A DNA stretch of 5,726 bases, from the NCBI GenBank assembly GCA_963922455.1, contig CAWUIO010000202.1, positions 1-5,726 of the forward strand, written 5' to 3'. Positions 1 to 5,726 of this stretch are shown here, piece by piece (position 1 is the first letter of the stretch; the number at the start of each line of letters is the position of its first letter). A program made the position numbers and the translations under genes. The DNA is from CAWUIO01 sp963922455. Its GTDB lineage: Bacteria; Bacteroidota; Bacteroidia; Cytophagales; Microscillaceae. The notes under the pieces are model-generated. The model saw only the letters and a program-made list of their open reading frames with translations, did not search any database and was not told where the DNA came from.

Positions 1-81
1 CGGGCTTGCCAGCCAAGCCGGAGCCGGCCCCCGCGCATCCAGCGGCGGTCTCCGCCCCTCCGGGGTGGCATCCCTAAGCCA
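1..81 (+). repeat. GC-rich terminal repeat, left copy
   Basis: This stretch is strikingly GC-rich and ends abruptly at the A/T-rich leader of the next gene. It matches the reverse complement of 5651-5726. Both begin CGGGCT, both carry GCGGCGGTCT (left copy 42-51), and both end with the identical 12-mer ATCCCTAAGCCA (70-81). The last 30 bases align without gaps at 21 of 30 positions, and the inner part needs about 5 bases of gap. It holds small perfect hairpins: GGCTTG/CAAGCC (3-8 with 14-19) and GGCGG/CCGCC (44-48 with 52-56). Unlike the right-hand copies, it has no purine/pyrimidine arms attached. It looks like a member of a dispersed non-coding repeat family; its function is unknown, and the true element may extend beyond the window. 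Confidence 0.75.
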
Positions 82-119
82 ATATTAGTTCTTGAAAAGA
101 TTATAAGTACTTAAAAGAT

Positions 120-144
120 CCTAATTTTTTTTAAAAAAAGTAGG
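120..144. promoter_or_regulatory. 25-bp near-perfect A/T-rich palindrome
   Basis: The sequence runs CCTAA, eight T, seven A, then GTAGG. It pairs with itself around a central base with a single A/G mismatch pair, giving 11 of 12 pairs. It lies 63 bases before the lipoprotein start. It could be an operator, an A-tract bend, or a weak terminator insulating the gene from the repeat to its left. A shorter perfect palindrome, TAAGTACTTA, sits just upstream at 104-113. The symmetry is seen directly; the role is inferred. Confidence 0.4.
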
Positions 145-160
145 AGTGCGCACAAGTTTG
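129..160 (+). promoter_or_regulatory. weak candidate promoter of the lipoprotein gene
   Basis: CAAGTTTG at 153-160 matches five of the six fixed positions of the Bacteroidota -7 box TAnnTTTG. The region about 20 bases upstream is only a T-run with no clean TTTG. If it is used, transcription would start near 167 and leave a leader of about 40 bases. The gene has no clear Shine-Dalgarno sequence (the bases before ATG are ATCCTACT), which is usual in this phylum. This is a weak call. Confidence 0.2.
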
Positions 161-207
161 AGGCCAAGGCTGCGTCTAAGGAAAAACAAAACCAATAACA
201 TCCTACT

Positions 208-1062
208 ATGTCATACCAACCCTTCATAGGAATTGCCCTATTTAGTTTTTCAATTTTTTTTAGCGCTTGCGATCAAGAAGATGTCCAGGCCGAAAGCGAA
301 CTTAGCCAGTTACAAATTACCGAAGAAAGTAGTTTTCTTGAGAATGTCAGTGCCCAATTATCTTCCGATGTAGAAGATGCCACTTTAAAAGACTCAAGCA
401 ATCAAAGTTCTCGCCGAAGATTTGGATTCCTTAATTGTGCGACCCGTACCGTAATACAACTCGATAGTCTTAATGAATACCCTAAGACCATTACCTGGGA
501 TTACGGCTCGGGATGTACTTCTCAAGGAATAAGCCGCAGCGGACGCATTCTCATCACCTTGACTGGAGACTCTCGGCAAGCAGGTTCTCAGCGTATCGTT
601 ACTTTTGAAGGTTTTACCATCAATGACTATCTCTTTATGGGTACCAAAACCATTACGTATGAAGGGAATAAGAGCTATACTGCCATCCTGGAAAATGGCT
701 TAATTATTACTCCAGAGAGCGAGCAAATTACTTGGGAATATAACAAATCCCGGGTATTGGTAAGCGGGGGAGATACGGAAGATACCGAAGACGATGTTTA
801 CGAGATATATGGTTCCGAAAGTGGGGTAACGGCCGAGGGGACACCGTACACCAAAACCATTACTAGTCCGTTAATTGCCCCCAATGCTTGTTATATGATT
901 ACTTCGGGCACCATTGAGAAAACCTTGGGAGACGAGTCTAAGGTTATCCTTGATTTTGGAGATGGGGAATGCGATAATTTGGCCACCCGTACTCAAGATG
1001 GCATAAGCGAAGAATTTGAAATGAATTTTAGCTGCCGAAAATTTGGCAGAAGAGCAAGCTAA
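208..1062 (+). CDS. surface-type lipoprotein of unknown function
   Basis: A 284-residue lipoprotein. Residues 1-20 form a hydrophobic signal ending in the lipobox FSAC, with C21 as the predicted lipidated cysteine. The next residues, DQED, are acidic and resemble the export signal that sends Bacteroidota lipoproteins to the cell surface. A low-complexity Ser/Glu/Asp linker runs to about residue 68. The mature domain is beta-rich and contains two similar cysteine-bounded segments: 77-103 ending DYGSGC, and 228-255 ending DFGDGEC. With C276 that makes five non-lipid cysteines, so disulfides are possible. The pattern PKTITWDYGSGC...RSGRI, then ...GTKTIT, then C..ITSGTIE...DFGDGECDN, resembles an unnamed Bacteroidota lipoprotein family I know only as hypothetical. 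It is convergent with the propeller gene and ends at a strong shared terminator. No enzymatic motif is visible and I assign no function. Confidence 0.9.
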   Translation: MSYQPFIGIALFSFSIFFSACDQEDVQAESELSQLQITEESSFLENVSAQLSSDVEDATLKDSSNQSSRRRFGFLNCATRTVIQLDSLNEYPKTITWDYGSGCTSQGISRSGRILITLTGDSRQAGSQRIVTFEGFTINDYLFMGTKTITYEGNKSYTAILENGLIITPESEQITWEYNKSRVLVSGGDTEDTEDDVYEIYGSESGVTAEGTPYTKTITSPLIAPNACYMITSGTIEKTLGDESKVILDFGDGECDNLATRTQDGISEEFEMNFSCRKFGRRAS

Positions 1063-1096
1063 GGTGTTTTCTGGTATTTATTCCTGTAGCTAAACA

Positions 1097-1121
1097 AAAA
1101 AAGGGGCAAAGCCCCTTTTTT
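1097..1121. terminator. bidirectional rho-independent terminator
   Basis: AAAAAAGGGGC, loop AAA, GCCCCTTTTTT: an 11-bp perfect stem with a three-base loop, a GC core, an A-run on the left and a T-run on the right, so it reads as an intrinsic terminator on both strands. It lies 34 bases after the lipoprotein stop (1060-1062) and 23 bases after the stop of the opposing gene (1145-1147). One hairpin therefore serves both convergent genes. Confidence 0.93.
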
Positions 1122-1144
1122 CTAGCGTATGGCAAAAGAACTGT

Positions 1145-4100
1145 CTAGCGACTGCCAAAAAAGCTTTTAAAACCAGGCTTAAGCTGTTCCAGTTGTTGAC
1201 TCAGCTCCTCATATCTTTCATAAGCATCCTGGCCAGGCAATTGATCAGCTCGGATCAGCATGTTATACAGATACGATATTTGAGCCACCAGCATAGGTTG
1301 GCGATACCGCCCTTGGGCTGTACTGAGTTGGTTATGAATATTTTGAAGGGCATCGATTTCTTTTTGTAACTGGGGCGAATCTCCGTTCTCTTTGACCTTT
1401 TTTTCCAACTCTTTTATTTTCTTACTTACTTGATTTTCCATTTTGCGTGATTCCGAAAGTAAATCCCGGATTTTGAGGTTTAACTCTTCCTGCTTTTTCA
1501 TCGCCCCTGAGCTAAGCTTACTGGCCTCTATCACTCGAGGATCGGGCAATATCTGGAAATTTTGCTCGATTATTTGGCCATTGGCTTTTAGGCGAGCTGT
1601 ATAAGTTCCTGGGGCAACTAAAGGGCCTCCATTTCCACTTCTTTTCTTATTCGCATGCCAAGCCCCTTCGTGGCGCATATCCCAACGGACGCGGTGGGCG
1701 CCAGTTTGGGTATTGAGCAGGGCATCATTGCCTAATGGACGAAAACCGGTGGCCATATCAGTCTCAGCCTTGGCTTCAGCATCTCCCGAAGAAGCTCCTC
1801 CTACAAACAAGCGAATCACTCTTTTTTTATCATCCAAAATTTCTAGGCTAATTCCCGCTCCCGCATCTTTATCTAGTGTATAATCTAGTATAAGTCCCGG
1901 ACTAGGATAATGGGGGATCTCATCCGAAGATGAGCCTCGATAACGCATGCGGTGGGTGTCTCGGGGACGAAATAATTTGGTGCTCAGACGGCTCGTATTG
2001 GGAGCTAAGTCTTGCAACATACTGATATCATCCAAGATCCAAAAACCCCTGCCCATGGTAGAAAGAATCAAATCCTTGCGAAATACTTTGATGTCAGTAA
2101 TAGGAGTAATGGGCAGGTTTTGCTGAAAAGGAACCCAGTTTTTTCCATCATCCAGGGAAAGGAACATCCCAAACTCAGTACCGGCATACAAAACCCCAGC
2201 TTTTTCCGGGTCTTCGCGAACAACCCGGACGGGGTAATCGGCCGGGATTCCATTACTTCCATTGCTTAGTAGGGTCCAAGTCTCACCATAGTCTTCGGTT
2301 TTGTAAATGTAGGGTTTCCAGTCATCCAACATATACCGTAAACAGGTAAAATAAGCCTTGCCATCTTGGTGGGGAGAAGGCTCTACGCAGTCTATACGTC
2401 CTCCAGGACCCAATTGAGCAGGGGTGACGTTTTTCCAATTTTGTCCTCCATCCCGGCTTAGGTGCACTGGCCCATCATTGGCTCCCACCCAAATAAGACC
2501 GGGTACCCGAGGCGATTCGCGAATGGCATAGATCGTACTATAAAATTCCTCCCCAGTAATATCCCGGGTAATGGGAGAGCCCGAAATGACTTGAGTACCG
2601 GGAGTATTGGCTGTCAAATCGGGTGAGATGGTTTCCCAGGTGAATCCATCATCGGTGGTTTTGTGCACAAATTGAGACGTATGATAGACCACATCCGGGT
2701 TATGAGGGGATACGTGTATAGGGGAAACGCGTTGGAAGCGGTACTTCAAATCACTCGGGTTATGCCCGTACATATTAGAAGCACCCACATAATAATTTCT
2801 TTCCTGCCCAGTACGCTTGTCAAAAACGCCAAATCTTCCTTTACAATTGGCATACACAATATTCGGATTCCCCGGTTTGGGGACGGCGGGCCCCGTTTCA
2901 CAACCCCCAACGGCCATCCAATAGCCCATGGGGCCTGAAGCTGAGTAGTAAGGAGGAAGGGAAGGCACCGAAATCGTGCTATTGTCTTGTTGTCCTGCAT
3001 AGAGCCAGTAGGGAAACTGATCGTCTACTTCTACTTGGTAGAGTTCGGCGGTCGACTGGTTGGACTGCCTAGACCAGGTAGCCCCATTATCCAGGGTTAC
3101 ATTGGCACCCCCATCATTACATTGCACCCAAACGGCTGTGTCTTCTGGGTTTATCCAGAGATCGTGGTTATCACCGTGAGGGGTACGTAGACGTTTCCAA
3201 GACTTACCCCCATCATAGGACCGCCAAAATTGAGTGGCACTCACATACACCGCCTCAGGATTACCTGGATTTACATCCACATTGCAATAGTAAAAAGGGC
3301 GATCGATTAACTCCTTCTTGGAACTCTTCATGACAAAGCTTTGTCCCCGGTTATCCGATAGGTAAAGACCTCCCTCACCGGCCGGCGCTTCAACCAAAGC
3401 GTATAAGCGCTCGGGGGCTGCCGCCGAAACCGCTAAGTCTATTTTTCCAATAATCCCTTGGGGGAGTCCTTTTTCTAATTTTTTCCAAGTATCTCCCCCG
3501 TCGGTAGATTTATAAATCCCACCTACACGAGGGTCTACGCTCCCGCTAATGATTGTCCAAGGTTTTCTTTCGGCCCGCCAAAGGCTAGCATATAAGGTAT
3601 TGGGGTCATCTGGGGCAAATTCAACATCGGCTACGCCTACACTATCGGAGTGGTATAGTACTTTTTCCCAGTTTTTTCCCCCATCTAGACTCCGGTAGAG
3701 GCCACGGTCGGGGCTGGGGGCAAAGGCATTGCCGATGACAGCTACAAAAACGCGGTCGGGGTTTTGAGGGTCTATTTCTACTGCTCCGATTTGGCCGGCA
3801 TTTTGTAAACCCATGAATTCCCAAGTCTCTCCGGCATCCACAGATTTATACATCCCTTTACCCGTAATGACATTACTTCGGATACCATCCGAGCCTGTAC
3901 CGGCATACACAATATCTGGATTGGAGGGGGCTACTCGAACAGCACCCAAGGATGGTGTACTAAAATAACCATCGGAAACATTGTTCCAACTTTGGCCAAA
4001 ATCTTTAGTTTTCCAAAGGCCGCCCCCGGTACTCCCCATATAAAATTCGTTGGGCCTTTGTACTACGCCGGTTACGGTGGTAGCGCGCCCTCCCCGGGTG

Positions 4101-4219
4101 GGGCCTATGTTGCGGTATTCCAAGGCCTTGGTTTGAGGTAAAGATGTTTGGGCGTGGGTGCTGTGTATCCCCCCCACGAGGGCAAATAAGTATATTAAAG
4201 AGTAGAACGTATACTTCAT
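1145..4219 (-). CDS. exported Asp-box (BNR/sortilin-like) beta-propeller protein
   Basis: A 1,024-residue exported protein, a normal length for this Bacteroidota group, often labelled glycosyl hydrolase or VPS10/sortilin domain protein. A signal peptide covers residues 1-23, with likely cleavage after HSTHA. The mature start, YRNIGPTRGGR (35-45), is typical of the group. I count 11 Asp boxes of the form (S/T)xDxGxxW, at 71, 126, 177, 238, 288 (degenerate, ending in F), 334, 375, 521, 588, 641 and 688. These mark blades of one or two propellers. The motif GRGFWILDD (723-731) closes this region. Residues about 770-893 look Ig-like (APGTYTARL near 869), and 900-1015 are helical, with a probable coiled coil around 905-965. 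No type IX secretion C-terminal domain is visible, so a periplasmic or envelope location is likely. Substrate and catalytic activity cannot be read from the sequence. There is no clear Shine-Dalgarno site; the start is set by the signal peptide. Confidence 0.93.
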   Translation of the reverse strand: MKYTFYSLIYLFALVGGIHSTHAQTSLPQTKALEYRNIGPTRGGRATTVTGVVQRPNEFYMGSTGGGLWKTKDFGQSWNNVSDGYFSTPSLGAVRVAPSNPDIVYAGTGSDGIRSNVITGKGMYKSVDAGETWEFMGLQNAGQIGAVEIDPQNPDRVFVAVIGNAFAPSPDRGLYRSLDGGKNWEKVLYHSDSVGVADVEFAPDDPNTLYASLWRAERKPWTIISGSVDPRVGGIYKSTDGGDTWKKLEKGLPQGIIGKIDLAVSAAAPERLYALVEAPAGEGGLYLSDNRGQSFVMKSSKKELIDRPFYYCNVDVNPGNPEAVYVSATQFWRSYDGGKSWKRLRTPHGDNHDLWINPEDTAVWVQCNDGGANVTLDNGATWSRQSNQSTAELYQVEVDDQFPYWLYAGQQDNSTISVPSLPPYYSASGPMGYWMAVGGCETGPAVPKPGNPNIVYANCKGRFGVFDKRTGQERNYYVGASNMYGHNPSDLKYRFQRVSPIHVSPHNPDVVYHTSQFVHKTTDDGFTWETISPDLTANTPGTQVISGSPITRDITGEEFYSTIYAIRESPRVPGLIWVGANDGPVHLSRDGGQNWKNVTPAQLGPGGRIDCVEPSPHQDGKAYFTCLRYMLDDWKPYIYKTEDYGETWTLLSNGSNGIPADYPVRVVREDPEKAGVLYAGTEFGMFLSLDDGKNWVPFQQNLPITPITDIKVFRKDLILSTMGRGFWILDDISMLQDLAPNTSRLSTKLFRPRDTHRMRYRGSSSDEIPHYPSPGLILDYTLDKDAGAGISLEILDDKKRVIRLFVGGASSGDAEAKAETDMATGFRPLGNDALLNTQTGAHRVRWDMRHEGAWHANKKRSGNGGPLVAPGTYTARLKANGQIIEQNFQILPDPRVIEASKLSSGAMKKQEELNLKIRDLLSESRKMENQVSKKIKELEKKVKENGDSPQLQKEIDALQNIHNQLSTAQGRYRQPMLVAQISYLYNMLIRADQLPGQDAYERYEELSQQLEQLKPGFKSFFGSR

Positions 4220-4270
4220 GGACTCTTGATTTTAATGGTAAATGAAAGCGAATCATAAGATAACCAAATT

Positions 4271-4291
4271 CTAAGATTTCGGAAATCTTAG
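4271..4291. promoter_or_regulatory. perfect 9-bp dyad between the two minus-strand genes
   Basis: CTAAGATTT, loop CGG, AAATCTTAG. On the minus strand it lies 13 bases after the stop of the cNMP-AlbA_2 gene and 51 bases before the start of the propeller gene. The stem is A/T-rich and no T-run follows it, so it is a poor intrinsic terminator. A loose -7-like string, TAGAATTTG (4265-4273, minus strand), overlaps its edge, which would suit an operator over the propeller gene's promoter. The symmetry is certain; the function is a guess. Confidence 0.4.
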
Positions 4292-4304
4292 CCCTAAAAT
4301 TGAT

Positions 4305-5213
4305 TTAAGGTGAGGTAAAGGCATCGTGAAAGGATTTTTCAAAATGACGGGTTATATAGCGAAGCACTTCGCTGTGCTGGGTTATATGTTGGGTAGTAGC
4401 CCCGGCTCGTATGTAGAAATGTTCTTCCCCTTGATTATCCCGATAAAAAACCGGCCCGGGCGAAGAATTGCAGTCCAAGCGAAGAATCACTTTTTGGGAA
4501 ATCTCTTCAAAATCTAAGGAGACTAAATGGGTATAGTATTTACCCAAATAGGTGCTAATCATACCCATAAGGGATTGGTTTTGCTTATCTCGTACCTCGT
4601 ATGAGGCAAATTCGGGAACCCCAATCACCTCTTTTTGATCATTTACCCCAATCAGTACCGTACCGCCGTCGGCATTCATAAAGCCACTCAAGGTCTTTAA
4701 AATGGTGTGCTTCATCGATTTACTAAGAGACTCTTTAAACTCAACGGTCGAGGATTCTCCGGCATTGATCAATTCTTCACTACAAATCAACTTGCCCGGA
4801 TTGAGATAGGATATAATTTTACAAGTCAAAGCTTGTCCCGTACTCACCGCGGTTTGGAAACTGACTAGCTGGGGGTCAAGTAAAGCCGATTTGGGAAACC
4901 CTAAAAGAACTGATTCCTCAACCGCGAGCATCGTACCGGTACGGTGTTGATTGGTAAATAGAGCCACCTCCCCAAATAGCTCCCCCCGCTTGTACTCTTT
5001 GGTGCGATGGTCACGTAAACGAAGCAAAAACTTGCCTGTATGTACCAAATAAAAATATTTACCCTTCTGCTCTAGCGAAAACACCACTTGGTTGGCGTGA
5101 TATTTTTTATATTCGGCTATTTGAGCCAACTCTTCTAAGCAAACAAGTTCAAGCTTAGATAAATACGGATTTTCTTTTAATACCGCTAAAATTTCGGAAG
5201 AATCAGGAGACAT
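4305..5213 (-). CDS. cyclic-nucleotide-binding domain fused to Schlafen AlbA_2 domain
   Basis: A 302-residue two-domain protein with no signal peptide, hence cytoplasmic. Residues about 16-115 are a CRP-type cyclic-nucleotide-binding fold. The phosphate-binding cassette GELFGEVAL...HRTGT (77-94) keeps the glutamate (E82) and arginine (R91) that usually contact the nucleotide. Instead of the helix-turn-helix of CRP regulators, residues about 150-275 form an AlbA_2 domain (Schlafen type, formerly called divergent AAA_4): GESSTVEFKES (152-162), GGTVLIGVND (183-192) and FYIRAG (266-271). E153, E158 and D192 fall roughly where Schlafen tRNA/rRNA nucleases carry their acidic triad. No Walker A motif is present, so an ATPase label would be wrong. 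It may be a cNMP-gated nucleic-acid binder or nuclease; that is inference. It lies 85 bases upstream of the propeller gene on the same strand. Confidence 0.9.
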   Translation of the reverse strand: MSPDSSEILAVLKENPYLSKLELVCLEELAQIAEYKKYHANQVVFSLEQKGKYFYLVHTGKFLLRLRDHRTKEYKRGELFGEVALFTNQHRTGTMLAVEESVLLGFPKSALLDPQLVSFQTAVSTGQALTCKIISYLNPGKLICSEELINAGESSTVEFKESLSKSMKHTILKTLSGFMNADGGTVLIGVNDQKEVIGVPEFASYEVRDKQNQSLMGMISTYLGKYYTHLVSLDFEEISQKVILRLDCNSSPGPVFYRDNQGEEHFYIRAGATTQHITQHSEVLRYITRHFEKSFHDAFTSP

Positions 5214-5236
5214 AGGCTGCGTAAATGATCCACCTA

Positions 5237-5267
5237 CAAAATACTAGGAAACTAGCTTAATCTCAAG
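5237..5267 (-). promoter_or_regulatory. candidate promoter of the cNMP-AlbA_2 gene
   Basis: Read on the minus strand, CTTG (5264-5267), 20 bases, then TATTTTG (5237-5243). This is close to the Bacteroidota -33 TTTG and -7 TAnnTTTG boxes with acceptable spacing, although the -7 box is one base short. It would leave a leader of roughly 15-20 bases before the ATG at 5213. CTAG, four bases, CTAG (5244-5255) lies between the boxes and could be a small operator. Confidence 0.35.
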
Positions 5268-5363
5268 CCATCGGGTTAAAAGAAAGTCCTTAACGGTTGG
5301 CTATTAGGTATAGGCAGGTAAGACTGTCCGAAAAACCAATATACTCAATCAAGGAAACACAGA

Positions 5364-5484
5364 ACTCCCTGAGGAGAGAAGCGAGAAGCGAGAGGAGAGA
5401 AAGAAAGCGAGTACTGATTGAGGGTTTGGTCTCTCTTCTCTACTCTCTATTCTCTCTTCTTATCTTGGCATAGGGATAGGCGCC
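5364..5484 (+). repeat. hairpin repeat unit 1, purine/pyrimidine arms
   Basis: The left arm (about 5370-5410) is almost pure purine, with AGCGAGA heptamers. The right arm (about 5430-5463) is almost pure pyrimidine (CTCTCTTCTCTACTCTCTAT...). The loop contains TGATTGAGGGTTTGG. The arms are complementary enough to form a long imperfect hairpin. The stretch 5387-5484 matches 5572-5669 at 94 of 98 bases without gaps. Its left boundary is shorter than in unit 2 (CTCCCTGAGGAGAG against CTATCCCT...GAGGAGAG), so this copy seems partly eroded. It ends in ATAGGGATAGGCGCC. Confidence 0.85.
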
Positions 5485-5515
5485 TCTTGATTCAAAGGAT
5501 TGGGCCGAGACCGCT
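5485..5515 (+). repeat. spacer with remnant of the GC-rich module
   Basis: Between the two hairpin units lies GGGCCGAGACCGC (5502-5514), identical to 5675-5687 in the right terminal repeat and, in reverse complement, one mismatch from 45-57 in the left repeat. The rest of the GC-rich module is absent here, and 17 unrelated bases separate this block from GGCGCC, where the right copy has only five. Unit 1 therefore appears to carry a truncated or divergent GC-rich tail. Confidence 0.6.
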
Positions 5516-5664
5516 CTATCCCTCAGGCTCTTGAGAGGAGAGATGAGAGAAGCGAGAAGCGAGATGAGAGAAGCGAGAGGAGAGAAAGAAAGCGAGCACT
5601 GATTGAGGGTTAGGTCTCTCTTCTCTACTCTCTATTCTCTCTTCTCATCTTGGCTTAGGGATAG
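5516..5664 (+). repeat. hairpin repeat unit 2, bounded by inverted CTATCCCT
   Basis: This 149-base unit starts with CTATCCCT (5516-5523) and ends with its exact reverse complement AGGGATAG (5657-5664). Inside are a purine left arm (about 5532-5597), a loop containing CACTGATTGAGGG, and a pyrimidine right arm (about 5615-5648). The whole unit is thus an imperfect inverted repeat able to form one long hairpin as RNA or single-stranded DNA. It is the more complete copy of the family and runs straight into the GC-rich terminal module. Confidence 0.8.
5540..5578 (+). repeat. 21-bp period tandem duplication in the purine arm
   Basis: GAGATGAGAGAAGCGAGA occurs at 5540-5557 and again at 5561-5578, a period of 21 bases. 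Unit 1 has no such duplication at this place. This is an insertion of one period in unit 2, as expected from strand slippage in simple purine repeats. Confidence 0.75.
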
Positions 5665-5726
5665 GCGCCCGTGAGGGCCGAGACCGCCGCGGGTTTGCGC
5701 GCGGGCCGGCTCGGCAGCCTAGCCCG
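5651..5726 (-). repeat. GC-rich terminal repeat, right copy (inverted)
   Basis: The reverse complement aligns with 1-81 (shared blocks CGGGCT, GCGGCGGTCT and ATCCCTAAGCCA), so the two window ends are inverted copies of one module. It overlaps the end of hairpin unit 2, which shows that in the full element the GC-rich module is joined to the purine/pyrimidine hairpin. Its last 25 bases (5702-5726) fold: CGGGC pairs with GCCCG, and inside that GGCT pairs with AGCC around a CGGC loop. It reaches the last base of the window, so it may be cut. Confidence 0.75.

Larger units (their letters stand above)
5214..5726. other. gene-free region dominated by repeats
   Basis: I see no credible reading frame or RNA gene here. 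From left to right it holds a promoter-like pair of boxes for the minus-strand gene (5237-5267), about 95 bases with no recognisable feature (5268-5363), repeat unit 1, a short spacer, repeat unit 2, and the GC-rich terminal repeat. In 5344-5351, CTCAATCA is the reverse complement of the TGATTGAG found in the loop of each repeat unit, for example 5415-5422. That may be chance or a remnant of another unit. Confidence 0.7.

Noticed and set aside
1..81. Integron attC site
   Set aside because: I could not find the paired RYYYAAC / GTTRRRY core sites, no integrase is present, and the genes are long and promoter-bearing rather than cassette-like.
2663..2938. Open frame of 91 codons on the plus strand, and similar ones at 2012-2269 and 2987-3190
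   Set aside because: They lie antisense inside the propeller gene, whose protein is continuous and well conserved in motif. Their translations show no recognisable domain and no start context.
1145..4219. Assigning sialidase (GH33) or xyloglucanase (GH74) activity
   Set aside because: Asp boxes occur in many propellers and are not catalytic. I could not identify a sialidase arginine triad or the GH74 catalytic acids by eye.
4326..4517. 63-codon plus-strand frame
   Set aside because: It is antisense to the AlbA_2 part of the 302-residue gene and is fully explained as its shadow.
4305..5213. CBASS or other cyclic-oligonucleotide defence operon
   Set aside because: No nucleotidyltransferase/cyclase or other defence gene is present in the window; the only same-strand neighbour is an exported propeller protein. 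The fusion alone does not make a defence system.
5370..5650. CRISPR array from regularly repeated GAGAAGCGAGA strings
   Set aside because: The repeats are short, simple-sequence and unevenly spaced, with no unique spacers and no cas genes nearby.
1..5726. Composite transposon or insertion sequence bounded by the terminal inverted repeats
   Set aside because: There is no transposase, integrase or resolvase gene, no target-site duplication can be seen because the repeats reach the window edges, and the two repeats are too diverged for a recent active element.

Overview
The window looks like a piece of a Bacteroidota chromosome. The evidence is indirect: the ~1,000-residue Asp-box (BNR/sortilin-like) exported protein and the acidic-tailed lipoprotein are both of types I associate with that phylum, none of the three genes has a clear Shine-Dalgarno sequence, and the only promoter-like strings resemble the Bacteroidota -33 TTTG / -7 TAnnTTTG pattern. 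I cannot name a genus.

Layout. 1-81 is a very GC-rich repeat unlike the rest of the window, followed by an A/T-rich leader with a near-perfect 25-bp palindrome (120-144). A lipoprotein gene (208-1062, +) converges on a large exported beta-propeller gene (1145-4219, -), and a strong two-way hairpin terminator (1097-1121) lies between them. Upstream of the propeller gene on the same strand is a gene (4305-5213, -) that joins a cyclic-nucleotide-binding domain to a Schlafen-type AlbA_2 domain. The last ~510 bases (5214-5726) hold no gene I can support. They contain a probable promoter for the cNMP-AlbA_2 gene, two related hairpin-forming repeat units with purine-rich left arms and pyrimidine-rich right arms, and a second copy of the GC-rich repeat, inverted relative to the one at position 1.

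How the parts relate. The two minus-strand genes are separated by 85 bases containing a perfect 9-bp dyad, so they may be separately transcribed; nothing shows that they work together. The lipoprotein and the propeller protein are both exported envelope proteins but face opposite ways. I see no complete defence, biosynthetic or mobile-element system. The most unusual items are the cNMP-AlbA_2 fusion, which keeps an acidic pattern like that of Schlafen nucleases, and the repeat family at the two ends. Because both ends stop inside copies of the same repeat, the window may be a contig broken at dispersed repeats.
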